A stretch of DNA of 9,835 nt from an uncultured delta proteobacterium (GCA_903872255.1 CAIQJW010000029.1:1-9835), one strand, 5' to 3'; shown: positions 1-7,642, numbered from the stretch's first letter. The notes: generated by a model from the letters alone, not told the origin. Program-made: numbers and translations.

Positions 1-2
1 TT

Positions 3-560
3 CTCGACGGCAGGGTATATCAGATCCGGTCCGACGGCAAGGTGTACGCCGTTGCCGACGACCAGCATTCGCCATTCGCATGCGTAACCTTTTTCACTCC
101 GGATACCTTCGATGATATCGGAGACGACTCGGCGTCCCTTGATCTCGAGAACGTTCTCGACGGGCTTATTCCATCGAGGAACATGCTCTATGCCATACGC
201 ATCGATGGCGAATTCGAGCATGTGAAATGCAGGGCAGCACCGAAGTCCGAAAATTACATGCCGCTTGTCGAAGCCACCAGGGACCAGCCTGTTTTTGAGT
301 TTCACAATATTTCAGGATCGCTCGCCGGTTTTTACACGCCTTCATTCATGGGCTCTCTCAACGCGCCCGGATACCACGTACATTTTCTGACCGAAGACCG
401 CTCTCGCGGCGGACACGTAATGAAATGCTCACTAAAAAAAGTTCGCATAGGCATCCAGCATATCCCGCGTCTGGATGTCGGACTGCCGGTCACATTAGAT
501 TATCTGACCACCGACCTTACCCGGGATATCGGCAAAGATCTGGATAAGGCAGAAAAATAA
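3..560 (+). CDS. budA: Alpha-acetolactate decarboxylase, 5'-truncated by the window edge
   Basis: Cytoplasmic enzyme that decarboxylates (S)-2-acetolactate to (R)-acetoin in the butanediol/acetoin branch from pyruvate. The reading frame is open from base 3, so the gene begins upstream. The GTG at 42 is internal (frame reads LDGRVYQIRSDGKV before it) and is not a real start. About 185 C-terminal residues are visible of a family that is usually about 240-280. Visible signatures are the TPFA-like block SPFACVTFF, LYAIRIDGEF with the catalytic-type Arg at 198-200, GFYTPSF, and the zinc site GYHVHF (His at 375-377 and 381-383) followed 11 residues later by GGHV (His at 414-416). That spacing matches the three-His zinc site of the family. 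The catalytic Glu residues could not be assigned. The next gene starts 13 bases downstream, so co-transcription is likely. Identification is from recalled family motifs, with high confidence. Confidence 0.93.
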   Translation, partial: LDGRVYQIRSDGKVYAVADDQHSPFACVTFFTPDTFDDIGDDSASLDLENVLDGLIPSRNMLYAIRIDGEFEHVKCRAAPKSENYMPLVEATRDQPVFEFHNISGSLAGFYTPSFMGSLNAPGYHVHFLTEDRSRGGHVMKCSLKKVRIGIQHIPRLDVGLPVTLDYLTTDLTRDIGKDLDKAEK

Positions 561-573
561 AGATAAGGGATAT

Positions 574-1374
574 ATGACCGTCTTAAAAACTTCATTCAAA
601 ATATCAAAAATGGATTGACCAACCGAAGAGCAATTGGTCCGCTCAAGGCTTGAGGGATTGCCCGGCATCAAAAATCTCGTATTCGATATACCTCAGCGTC
701 TCCTGCAGGTATATCATACGAATAAGTATGATGGCATTCTTGACGCATTGGACACTCTCAAGCTCGATACCAGGTTTATCTCATCGGAAACCGTAGAATA
801 TATAGGGCCGGCCGACGAGCATTCGCGGCAGCGCCGGGTTCTATGGCAGGTGCTTGCCATAAATTTTTTCTTTTTTGCCGCCGAGATGATCTCGGGGCTA
901 TTTGCCAGTTCGATGGGGCTCGTGGCAGACAGCCTTGATATGCTCGCCGACAGCATCGTTTATGGCTTGTCGCTTTTGGCTGTTGGCGGTTCAGGTGTGC
1001 GCAAGAAAAGGATTGCGGGGATTGCGGGGTACTTTCAGGCTGCATTGGCCATTATTGGTTTCCTCGAGGTTATCCGGCGTTTTATCGGTTACGAGCCAAT
1101 CCCCGATTTCCGGAGCATGATCGTTGTATCCATTTTCGCCCTTGCCGGCAATGCCGCATGCCTCTATCTCCTCCAACGCTCCAAAAGCACCGAGGTCCAT
1201 ATGCAGGCAAGCATGATCTTCACGTCCATGGATGTTATCGTCAACATTGGGGTCATCATCGCGGGAGTACTGGTGTATCTCATCAATTCTAAAATACCTG
1301 ACCTGGCGATAGGAACGATTGTTTTTGTTTTAGTGAGTAGAGGTGCCTACCGAATTTTCCAGCTTTCGAAGTAA
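574..1374 (+). CDS. HMA-domain cation transporter (CDF-like), putative selenoprotein with in-frame TGA (Sec15)
   Basis: Read from ATG 574 with TGA 616-618 as selenocysteine, this is a 266-residue protein. Residues 1-70 form an HMA-like (MerP/CopZ-type) domain. It has the motif ISKMD-U-PTEEQLVR, where homologues as I recall have KMDCPSEEQ, so the TGA sits exactly at the metal-binding Cys. Residues about 91-258 hold six hydrophobic helices of the cation diffusion facilitator type. TM2 has LDMLAD (D122, D126), resembling the CDF DxxxD site, and TM5 has D220, while the usual His four residues before it is Phe. The likely role is export of a divalent or soft metal across the inner membrane; the substrate is unknown. 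The start is chosen because the frame is homologous from residue 1 and AAGGGA (565-570) lies just upstream. An ordinary call from TTG 634 would lack most of the metal domain. Alternatives are a nonsense mutation or a sequencing error. Confidence 0.8.
616..618 (+). other. In-frame UGA, putative selenocysteine codon
   Basis: This TGA falls in frame between two stretches that both match the HMA-like domain: TVLKTSFKISKMD before it and PTEEQLVRSRLEGLPG after it. It replaces the codon for the conserved Cys of the CPSEE-type motif. Nothing else in the gene is broken up to the normal TAA at 1372-1374. Cys-to-Sec exchange at a redox or metal-binding Cys is the usual pattern in bacterial selenoproteins (established knowledge). 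Assignment to Sec is inference. Confidence 0.72.
617..639 (+). other. Alternative hairpin containing the UGA
   Basis: GACCAA (617-622) is perfectly complementary to TTGGTC (634-639) across an 11-base loop. The stem begins inside the TGA codon and shares bases 635-639 with the lower part of the candidate SECIS hairpin, so the two structures compete in part. Its loop starts only 4 nt after the UGA, too close for a normal SECIS. It could be incidental, or it could modulate decoding. Confidence 0.4.
635..660 (+). promoter_or_regulatory. Candidate bacterial SECIS stem-loop
   Basis: CTCAA (642-646) pairs perfectly with TTGAG (650-654) around a three-base apical loop GGC (647-649). Below a single bulged G (641), TCC (638-640) pairs with GGA (655-657), and GG/TT wobbles can extend it to 635-660. 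The apical loop starts 28 nt after the TGA and opens with GG. As I recall, the bacterial SECIS consensus has an apical loop 16-37 nt from the UGA, a loop of 3-14 nt and a G in its first two positions, so the hairpin satisfies it. The bulged base in the stem recalls the bulge in the E. coli fdhF element, although that one is U. Confidence 0.62.
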
Positions 1375-1390
1375 GCGATAGAAGGATATC

Positions 1391-1440
1391 TCTCGCCCGC
1401 TTCGCTCGAGCCCGCGAGAAATGGTCCTAATTTTTTTCTT
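1391..1440 (+). terminator. Possible intrinsic terminator after the cation transporter
   Basis: TCTCGC (1391-1396) and GCGAGA (1414-1419) form a six-pair GC-rich stem around a 17-base loop that itself contains GCTCGAGC. A T-rich run follows at 1431-1441, but about 11 bases after the stem, which is farther than in a classic terminator. The hairpin lies in the 52-base gap between two convergent genes, where a + strand terminator is expected. No comparable T run follows it on the - strand. Confidence 0.4.
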
Positions 1441-2947
1441 TTTCTTCCGGTTTCCGGGAGGTAGTTTCCTTCTTCGCTTCGTCCTTGACTACCACACCTT
1501 TATCAGTTGCTTGCTCAGCTTTGGCCGCTTCTTTAGGAACGGTGAGCGCCTCGCCTTTTGCTATCCATCCGCCCCCTAACGCCTTATAGAGGTTTATGAC
1601 TGCCACGAAGCTGGACGCGTTTGCCTGCACTGCCTGTAATTCGGCGGGGAAAAGCTGCTGCTGGGCATTCAAGACTGTGAGATAGGTAGTATAGCCGCCG
1701 TTGTATTGAAGTTCGGCCAACCTTTCGTATTCCCGGAACGCCGCTACCTTTCTTTGCTCCGCGGCGAACTGTTCCAATATCTTCTTTCGGGAGATCAGGG
1801 CGTTCTCCGTATCGGCAAAAGCGGATTGTACCGCCTGCTGATAGGTGAAAAGCGCCGCTTCCCGGCTTGCCTGGGATTGTCTGAATTGCCCCAGGATATT
1901 GCCTCCCGTGAAAATAGGACCGGTGACATTGCCTGCATAGCTCCACAACTTGCTTGGACCCAGAAAAAGGGTGGACAATTCCTCGCTCGCCCATCCTGCG
2001 GAACCGGTCAAGGATATGGTGGGGAAAAAGAGTGCTTTTGCGGCACCCATCTGGGCGTTTGCCGAAACAAGGTTCTGTTCCGCCTGTAATACGTCAGGGC
2101 GCCTCGCGAGGAGATCCGAAGGCAATCCTGCGGGGATAGGGGGCATCTTAAGGTCAGAGAGCTTCACGCCCCTCTCGATTGGCCCTGGATTGCGGCCAAG
2201 GAGAATGGAAAGGGCATTCTCAGTTTGGGCGATCTGGACCTCGATCTGCGGGATCTGGGCCGCAGCAGTTTCATACTGTGACCGGGCCTGCTGCACGGTC
2301 ATACCGGATACCTGGCCGTACTTGTTCTGCAATTCGAAGATCCGTACAGATTCCTGGTAGGTTTTAAGTGTTTCGTTGGCAATGCGAAGCTGTTCGTCGA
2401 GTGCCCGCAACTGGATATACGCCGATGCGACCTCGGTTATCAATGAAAGAACAACGCCGCGCCGCGCCTCTATCGTTGCATATAAACTGGCCTTCGACGA
2501 TTCTGACAGGCGGCGTATGCGGCCCCACAGGTCGATCTCCCAGCTTACGCTCCCGGCCGCCTGAAAACTGTTATAGGGATTTTCCGGAACCGCCTGGTTG
2601 ATCGTATTTTTGGATGCGCGGGAACGCTCGCCAATTCCCCCGTAGCTTATTTGAGGAAAAAAGGCCGAGCGGGTCGTCATGAGAATCCCCGAGGCCCGGT
2701 CGACATTAGCGGCTGCTATTTTTACACTCATATTGTTTGCCAGTGCCTCGACGATAAGCTTCTCAAGGACCGGATCGTCGAACTGCTTCCACCATTCACT
2801 GTCTGCAACTTCACGCGAGCCCTCACCATCGAACCGGAAGGCTTGAGGCACATCGATCGCCGGGCGCTTATAATCGGGACCAATAGCGCAGCCCGTTGTT
2901 ATCAGAATGAAACATGCAATGAGAACAAGAGACACACGTTTATTCAT
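1427..2947 (-). CDS. RND efflux outer-membrane channel lipoprotein (OprM/CusC/NodT family)
   Basis: Outer-membrane factor that forms the trimeric exit duct of the tripartite pump encoded with it. Starting at ATG 2947 gives 506 residues. This start has GGGAGAG eight or so bases upstream and begins directly with a lipoprotein signal (MNKRVSLVLIACFILITTGC, Cys20). The longer frame to 2977 adds ten residues with no signal character. Ala after the Cys fits outer-membrane sorting. Family marks include CAIGPDYKRP just after the lipobox, SEWWKQFDDPVL, WEIDLWGRIRR, LLARRPDVLQAEQNL and YNGGYTTYLTVLNAQQQLF, representing the two OEP repeats with coiled-coil alpha-barrel segments. The C-terminal 45 or so residues are an unusual Lys/Glu-rich tail beyond the normal end of the family. 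The start overlaps the pump gene's stop region (TGA at 2951-2949, ATG 2947), indicating translational coupling. Confidence 0.95.
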   Translation of the reverse strand: MNKRVSLVLIACFILITTGCAIGPDYKRPAIDVPQAFRFDGEGSREVADSEWWKQFDDPVLEKLIVEALANNMSVKIAAANVDRASGILMTTRSAFFPQISYGGIGERSRASKNTINQAVPENPYNSFQAAGSVSWEIDLWGRIRRLSESSKASLYATIEARRGVVLSLITEVASAYIQLRALDEQLRIANETLKTYQESVRIFELQNKYGQVSGMTVQQARSQYETAAAQIPQIEVQIAQTENALSILLGRNPGPIERGVKLSDLKMPPIPAGLPSDLLARRPDVLQAEQNLVSANAQMGAAKALFFPTISLTGSAGWASEELSTLFLGPSKLWSYAGNVTGPIFTGGNILGQFRQSQASREAALFTYQQAVQSAFADTENALISRKKILEQFAAEQRKVAAFREYERLAELQYNGGYTTYLTVLNAQQQLFPAELQAVQANASSFVAVINLYKALGGGWIAKGEALTVPKEAAKAEQATDKGVVVKDEAKKETTSRKPEEKEKN

Positions 2948-2948
2948 A

Positions 2949-5900
2949 TCAACTCTCCCGTTTGTCCGGCAGGACATCTTCGGGCGGCTTTTCGTCAGCT
3001 GCCCCGGGGATGTTTTCTTTCATTTTTTTCTCTTCCTTCTTTTTTGCATTCCGCTCAGCCAGTCCGTCAAAGATATAGAAGAAAAGCGGTACGAAGAGCA
3101 TGGCGAGCGTAGTCTCTCCTATCATACCCCCGATGATGCCGGTACCGATAGAATGACGGGCATTTGCGCCTGCACCGGTCGCTATTGCGAGGGGCAGGAC
3201 GCCGAAAATGAATGCGAGCGATGTCATGATGATCGGCCGCAAGCGCTGCTCGCCGGCCTGGATCGTGGCATCCATGATCGAAAGCCCCTGTTTTCTGAGC
3301 TCCGATGCAAAGGCAACGCGAAGAACGGCATTCTTGGCTCCCAGCCCGATGAGCACGAGAAGGCCTATCTGGAAATAAACGTCGTTCTCGAGACCCCGGA
3401 CCCAGTTGAAAAAGAGGGCGCCGAGAATACCGAATGGGACTGCGGTCATAACCGAACCCGGCATGACCCACGACTCGAACTGGGCGGCGAGGATGAGAAA
3501 GACGATAAGCAGGCCGAAGATAAAGGCCGAAGACGATGTGCCGCCAGATTGTTTTTCCTGGAAGGCCATTCCGGACCAGGCGAAGGTGTATCCCTGGGGC
3601 AGCACCTCGGCGGCCACTTCTTCCATGACCTTGATCGCATCGCCGGAACTCCTGTCGGCGGCCGCGCTTCCCGTGATCTGCGCCGCCGGAAAGCCGTTAA
3701 ACCGCGACATCAGGTCGGGTCCCGTTACGTATCTTGTCGAAACGACGGCGGAAAGCGGGACCATGTCCTGGGTCCTCGACCGTGTGTAAAGCCTCGTGAT
3801 ATCTTCCGGTCTTTGCCTGTATCGCGCATCGGATTGAAGGGTCACGTTCCAAACCCGGCTGTACTGGTTGAACTGGCTCGCCACAACGGACCCGAACTGT
3901 GCCTGCAAGGCGCTGTAGATATCTTCGACGGGGACATTGAGGAGCATGGCCTTCGAACGGTCCACATCTGCCCGTATTTGTTGGGATGCGGCCGTGTAGG
4001 TCGAGTTGAGGCTCGCCAGTTCAGGGCGTGTCCGGGCTTTTTCGAGGAATTTCTGGGTCACATCGTACAGGCGTGCCGGGTCCCCGGTCTCCTTGTCCTG
4101 GATCCAGAACTCGAATCCTCCGGTCGTACCAATGCCGGGTATGGCGGGCGGAATGATAGGAATAAATATGCCCTTTTGCAAGCGGCTGGATTCTGCCATA
4201 ACACCCTGCGCAACAGCCCGTGCGTTCTGCTGTTTTGCTTTTTTCGTGGACGAGTAGCGTTCTTTAAAATCATCGAGCGTGACGAAGAACGTGGTGGCAT
4301 TGGTTTTAAACTGATTGTCGATGAGGCTGAAGCCGTTAATGATGGTCCGGTCCTTGACTCCGGGTTGCTTCGCGAAGATCTTGTCGATCTCGTCGGCTGC
4401 CCGTGCTGTACGCTCCAGGCTTGCTGCATCCGGCATGATCAGGATGCCCATGAGATAACCCTGGTCTTCATTCGGCACGAAACTGGTCGGAATAGCGTAA
4501 AAAAGATACAGGAGTCCGGCGATCAAAAGTGCCAGAATGCCAAAGGCAACCGTCATTTTCTTTATCATCAGGACGACCGCTTCGCCAAACCCGACCGTGA
4601 AACGATCAAAGCCGTGGTTGAACCATGCGAAGAACCGGTTGAAATATTTGAAGATCCCTTTTTCTGACGGCTTGCTGTGCTTGAGCATGATGGCACACAT
4701 TGCGGGCGTCAGTGTCAGGGCGGTAAAGCCGGAAAGGGCAACCGAGATAACGATCGTGATAGCAAACTGTTTGTAGAGCTGCCCTGTCGTGCCGGGAAGA
4801 AAAGCCGCCGGGATGAAGACCGAGGCCATAACGAGCACGACGGCGATAAGCGACGTGCCTATCTCCTCCATTGCTTTTATGGTGGCCTCCTTGGCCGGCA
4901 GGTGATTTTTCATCATATTACGCTCGACATTTTCGACGACGACAATTGCGTCGTCGACAACCATGCCTATGGCGAGCACCACCCCGAAGAGAGTGAGCAT
5001 ATTGATCGAAAAACCCAGCGCCAGCATCCCGCAGAACGTGCCTATAAGCGAAACAAATATTGCGACGGTACAGATTATGGTTGAACGGAAGCTCTGCAGG
5101 AACAGGTAGACGATGAAAATGACAAGGATGACCGCCTCGAAAAGCGTATGTACGACCTCTTCGATGGAGATGCGCACGAAGTCGGTCGTATCAAGCGTTA
5201 TGCTGTAGTCCATCCCGTCCGGCATCGACTTCTTCAGCTCTTCCATGGTCTTACGGATGGCCTTCGAAACATCGAGTCCGTTCACTCCCGGCTGCTGGTA
5301 CACCGCCACTGGGGTGGCCGGGATCCCGTTGACCTTGTTGTCGTCAATGTATTGTTTTTTGCCTACCTCGGCCCGGGCAACATCGCCGACCCTGACTATT
5401 GCAGAGCCGTCCGCACTTGTCTTGAGGATAATATTCTCGTACTGCCTCGGATTCGTAAACGGGGCCTGGGTAACGACAGGCAGTGTCAATTGGACCCTGG
5501 GATCGTTTGGCTGCTGGCCTACCTGCCCGGCGCCCCAGAGGGCATTTTGCTTCGCAATGGCCTGCTGGATATCCGTTGTCGTAATGCCGAGCGATGCCAT
5601 TCTGTCGGGGTTCATCCAGATCCGCATTGCCTGGTCGGGAAGACCGAAGATCTGTGCCTGGCCCGCTCCTTCAACCCGCTTTACCGCATCGAGGACGTAC
5701 ACGTTCGCATAATTATTGACGTAATCCGCCGTGTAACGCCCATCTTTGTTAAAGACAGAAACGATCATCAAGATGTTAGAGGATTTTTTCTGGACAGAAA
5801 CGCCGAATTGGGTCACGGCTTCCGGCAATTGCGGCATGGCGAGGCTCACCCTGTTCTGGACCTGGACCTGCGCTATGTCGGGATCGGTATTCAACGTGAA

Positions 5901-6182
5901 GTAAACAGTCAGGGTGAGCTGACCGGTGTTCGAGCTCGTCGATGTCATGTAGAGCATGTTGTCGACGCCATTGATCTGTGCTTCGATCGGCGCCGCCACC
6001 GAGTCGCTGACCGTCTTGGAATCGGCGCCCGGGTATGCTGTCGTGACCTGGATCTGGACCGGGGTTATGGTCGGATACTGGGACACGGGAAGGACGCTTA
6101 TCGCCACGAGCCCTGCGATGACTATGATGAGGGCGACAACGGTTGCAAAGATGGGACGCTCGATGAAGAACCTGGAGAACAT
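2949..6182 (-). CDS. RND multidrug efflux permease, HAE1 family (AcrB/MexB-like)
   Basis: Inner-membrane proton/drug antiporter, the motor of the tripartite pump. It is 1077 residues, slightly over the usual 1030-1050. The N-terminus MFSRFFIERPIFA and two repeats of a six-helix block plus large periplasmic loops are typical. Proton-relay residues are present: D410 and D411 in GMVVDDAIVVVEN (AcrB D407/D408), K950 in GLGAKNAVL (K940), R980 in RLRPIIMTS (R971) and T987 (T978). The block just after K950 is odd. Homologues usually read LIVEFA, whereas this one reads LRVAFA, putting Arg955 in helix 10 and losing the Glu. The last 35 residues are a Lys/Glu/Pro-rich cytoplasmic tail. The gene lies 3 bases after the adaptor stop, with GGGGAGG (6189-6195) inside the adaptor's end as its ribosome binding site. 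The substrate cannot be read from the sequence, but the HAE1 type points to hydrophobic compounds rather than metals. Confidence 0.97.
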   Translation of the reverse strand: MFSRFFIERPIFATVVALIIVIAGLVAISVLPVSQYPTITPVQIQVTTAYPGADSKTVSDSVAAPIEAQINGVDNMLYMTSTSSNTGQLTLTVYFTLNTDPDIAQVQVQNRVSLAMPQLPEAVTQFGVSVQKKSSNILMIVSVFNKDGRYTADYVNNYANVYVLDAVKRVEGAGQAQIFGLPDQAMRIWMNPDRMASLGITTTDIQQAIAKQNALWGAGQVGQQPNDPRVQLTLPVVTQAPFTNPRQYENIILKTSADGSAIVRVGDVARAEVGKKQYIDDNKVNGIPATPVAVYQQPGVNGLDVSKAIRKTMEELKKSMPDGMDYSITLDTTDFVRISIEEVVHTLFEAVILVIFIVYLFLQSFRSTIICTVAIFVSLIGTFCGMLALGFSINMLTLFGVVLAIGMVVDDAIVVVENVERNMMKNHLPAKEATIKAMEEIGTSLIAVVLVMASVFIPAAFLPGTTGQLYKQFAITIVISVALSGFTALTLTPAMCAIMLKHSKPSEKGIFKYFNRFFAWFNHGFDRFTVGFGEAVVLMIKKMTVAFGILALLIAGLLYLFYAIPTSFVPNEDQGYLMGILIMPDAASLERTARAADEIDKIFAKQPGVKDRTIINGFSLIDNQFKTNATTFFVTLDDFKERYSSTKKAKQQNARAVAQGVMAESSRLQKGIFIPIIPPAIPGIGTTGGFEFWIQDKETGDPARLYDVTQKFLEKARTRPELASLNSTYTAASQQIRADVDRSKAMLLNVPVEDIYSALQAQFGSVVASQFNQYSRVWNVTLQSDARYRQRPEDITRLYTRSRTQDMVPLSAVVSTRYVTGPDLMSRFNGFPAAQITGSAAADRSSGDAIKVMEEVAAEVLPQGYTFAWSGMAFQEKQSGGTSSSAFIFGLLIVFLILAAQFESWVMPGSVMTAVPFGILGALFFNWVRGLENDVYFQIGLLVLIGLGAKNAVLRVAFASELRKQGLSIMDATIQAGEQRLRPIIMTSLAFIFGVLPLAIATGAGANARHSIGTGIIGGMIGETTLAMLFVPLFFYIFDGLAERNAKKKEEKKMKENIPGAADEKPPEDVLPDKRES

Positions 6183-6185
6183 GCC

Positions 6186-7538
6186 CTACCTCCCCTGCTT
6201 GGCACTCCCGCTCGTTCCGGCGGGTGCCGGCTTGGCGGCAGGCTTTGCCGGAGTGGTCGATTCAGCCGGCTGTGCGGCACTCTTGGCGGGTGCCGTCGAA
6301 GCTTCCGGTTTTGGAGGGGTTTTGGGGGATGCGGGCTCCATTTTTACCGCGGGGGCCTCGCCTGGCTTTCCGCCGGGTTGTTCCGCGGCCGCCTGTTTGA
6401 CCTTGACCGGCTCGCCCTGGCGCACGCCAAGCATGCCGTCAACGACGATCTGTTCGCCCGCCCTTAATCCTGCATCGATGAATAGCCCGTCGCCGTACCA
6501 ATCGCCGATCGTCACCGGCCTGAACTCGGCCTTTCCTTCCTTACTCACCACCCATATAAAATGTCCCTTGGCTCCCTGCTGAACGGCCCGCTGGGGTATT
6601 AATATGGCGTTGCGCCGGACGGCCCCTTTCATTCGGGCACGGACGTACTGATTCGGCCGGAGATACCCTTTTGCATTCGGAAAGTTCGATCGAAGCAAGA
6701 ATGTGCCGGTTTTCGGATCATATGACGGGGCGGCAAAGGTTATCGTACCTTTTTCGGAGAATATGGTCCCGTCGACCAGGATTATCTCGACCTCGTAATT
6801 GTGATCTTTTGGCGGAATGATCTGTCCGGCGGCAACCCTGTCGGCGTATCTCTTCACATCATTTTCAGAGATGCTGAAATTGACCCACATGGGGGACAGC
6901 ACCGAGACGGTGGTCAGTTGGTTATTTTGCTGGCTCACGTAAGCCCCGTCCTGAATCATCGCTGCGCCGGTTATTCCGGTAATGGGGGATGTAATGGTGC
7001 AATAGGACAGGTCGAGCTGCTGCGTTTGGAGTTGAGCTTTTGCCTGCTCAACCTCGGCTGCCGTAGTTTCAAAGTTGCGATTTGCGTCATCAAGATCTTT
7101 TTGGGAAAGCGCGTTCTGCTCTGCGAGCGGTTTGACACGCTCGAGGTTCCTGCGAGCGGTTTCATAATTGGAAATCTGCCGGGTCAACGCTGCAGCTACG
7201 GCATTTACCTGAGCCTGAAAGGGTTTCTTATCCATGATAAAAAGGACGGCCCCTTTCTTGACCGTGGTGCCTTCCGTATAAACCCTCTTCTCGAGGAATG
7301 CGCTCACCCGTGCCCGTATTTGCACTTCGTGAGAACTCTGGGTCTGCGCTACAAATTCGAATGCCACAGGAGTGTCGGTCTGTTTTACCGTCATCGCGGT
7401 GACCTCGATCTCCCGCGCCTGCTGCTTGGCTTTTTTCGAGCAGCCCCCGAAAAAAACTGCGATCACGAGGAGAACAATGATCGCCAGGAATCTTCCGTCT
7501 GCTTTTTTTGATGGAAAACGATATTCTTCGCGCATCAT
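6186..7538 (-). CDS. RND efflux periplasmic adaptor lipoprotein (AcrA/MexA-like membrane fusion protein)
   Basis: Periplasmic adaptor that bridges the RND pump and the outer-membrane channel. It is 450 residues from the first of two adjacent ATGs (7538); GGGAG (7546-7550) sits 7 bases upstream, which favours the first. A 16-residue polar head precedes a hydrophobic segment ending in the lipobox FFGGC (Cys33). The lipoyl-type half-motifs are VQIRARVSAFLEKRVYTEGTTVKKG (about 70-95) and YCTITSPITGITG (about 180). An alpha-helical hairpin lies between them (about 105-175, rich in E, Q, A, N). Beta-barrel and membrane-proximal domains follow, with LLRSNFPNAKGYLRPNQYVR and LIPQRAVQQG. The last 65 residues are a Pro/Ala/Lys low-complexity tail not needed for the fold. 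It is the first gene of the operon, transcribed divergently from the lipocalin gene. Confidence in the family is very high. Confidence 0.96.
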   Translation of the reverse strand: MMREEYRFPSKKADGRFLAIIVLLVIAVFFGGCSKKAKQQAREIEVTAMTVKQTDTPVAFEFVAQTQSSHEVQIRARVSAFLEKRVYTEGTTVKKGAVLFIMDKKPFQAQVNAVAAALTRQISNYETARRNLERVKPLAEQNALSQKDLDDANRNFETTAAEVEQAKAQLQTQQLDLSYCTITSPITGITGAAMIQDGAYVSQQNNQLTTVSVLSPMWVNFSISENDVKRYADRVAAGQIIPPKDHNYEVEIILVDGTIFSEKGTITFAAPSYDPKTGTFLLRSNFPNAKGYLRPNQYVRARMKGAVRRNAILIPQRAVQQGAKGHFIWVVSKEGKAEFRPVTIGDWYGDGLFIDAGLRAGEQIVVDGMLGVRQGEPVKVKQAAAEQPGGKPGEAPAVKMEPASPKTPPKPEASTAPAKSAAQPAESTTPAKPAAKPAPAGTSGSAKQGR

Positions 7539-7572
7539 TCTTGTGCTCCCGTAGATAAATTAGGTTAAAGTC

Positions 7573-7584
7573 CGGTCGGGACCG
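7573..7584. promoter_or_regulatory. Palindrome CGGTC-GG-GACCG, possible operator
   Basis: Perfect five-base inverted repeat with a two-base spacer, in the leader between the candidate promoter and the adaptor start. It is GC-rich in an otherwise AT-leaning spacer. RND operons are often controlled by TetR-type repressors binding such palindromes, but no regulator is encoded in the window. The function is inferred from position alone. Confidence 0.3.
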
Positions 7585-7597
7585 CTTTGCGCATTAA

Positions 7598-7624
7598 ATT
7601 TTATTCCTAACAGGACCAGGTGAA
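7598..7624 (-). promoter_or_regulatory. Weak candidate promoter of the RND operon
   Basis: On the - strand, TTCACC (7624-7619) and TAAAAT (7603-7598) resemble sigma-70 -35 and -10 boxes (4/6 and 5/6 matches), but the spacer is only 15 bases. The placement is sensible, giving a leader of about 50 bases before ATG 7538. This is a pattern match only. Confidence 0.25.
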
Positions 7625-7642
7625 GGTTTGCCGCTCCTGCCG

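Noticed and set aside
634..1374. Cation transporter as a normal 246-residue gene starting at TTG 634
   Set aside because: Homology to the HMA-like domain continues upstream through the TGA to ATG 574, and AAGGGA precedes that ATG. The TTG lies inside the domain and in the candidate SECIS region.
2907..4667. Long + strand open frame (586 codons) opposite the RND pump
   Set aside because: Its composition is rich in Arg, His, Cys and Gly with no recognisable domain. It is fully antisense to the well-conserved pump gene, where strong codon bias keeps the opposite frame open.
5148..6467. Second long + strand frame (439 codons) opposite the pump and adaptor
   Set aside because: It has the same antisense-shadow pattern as the frame at 2907-4667, spans the junction of two real genes and shows no domain or ribosome binding site.
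6801..7511. + strand frame of 236 codons opposite the adaptor gene
   Set aside because: It is antisense to a clear adaptor coding sequence, and its translation has no protein-like family features.
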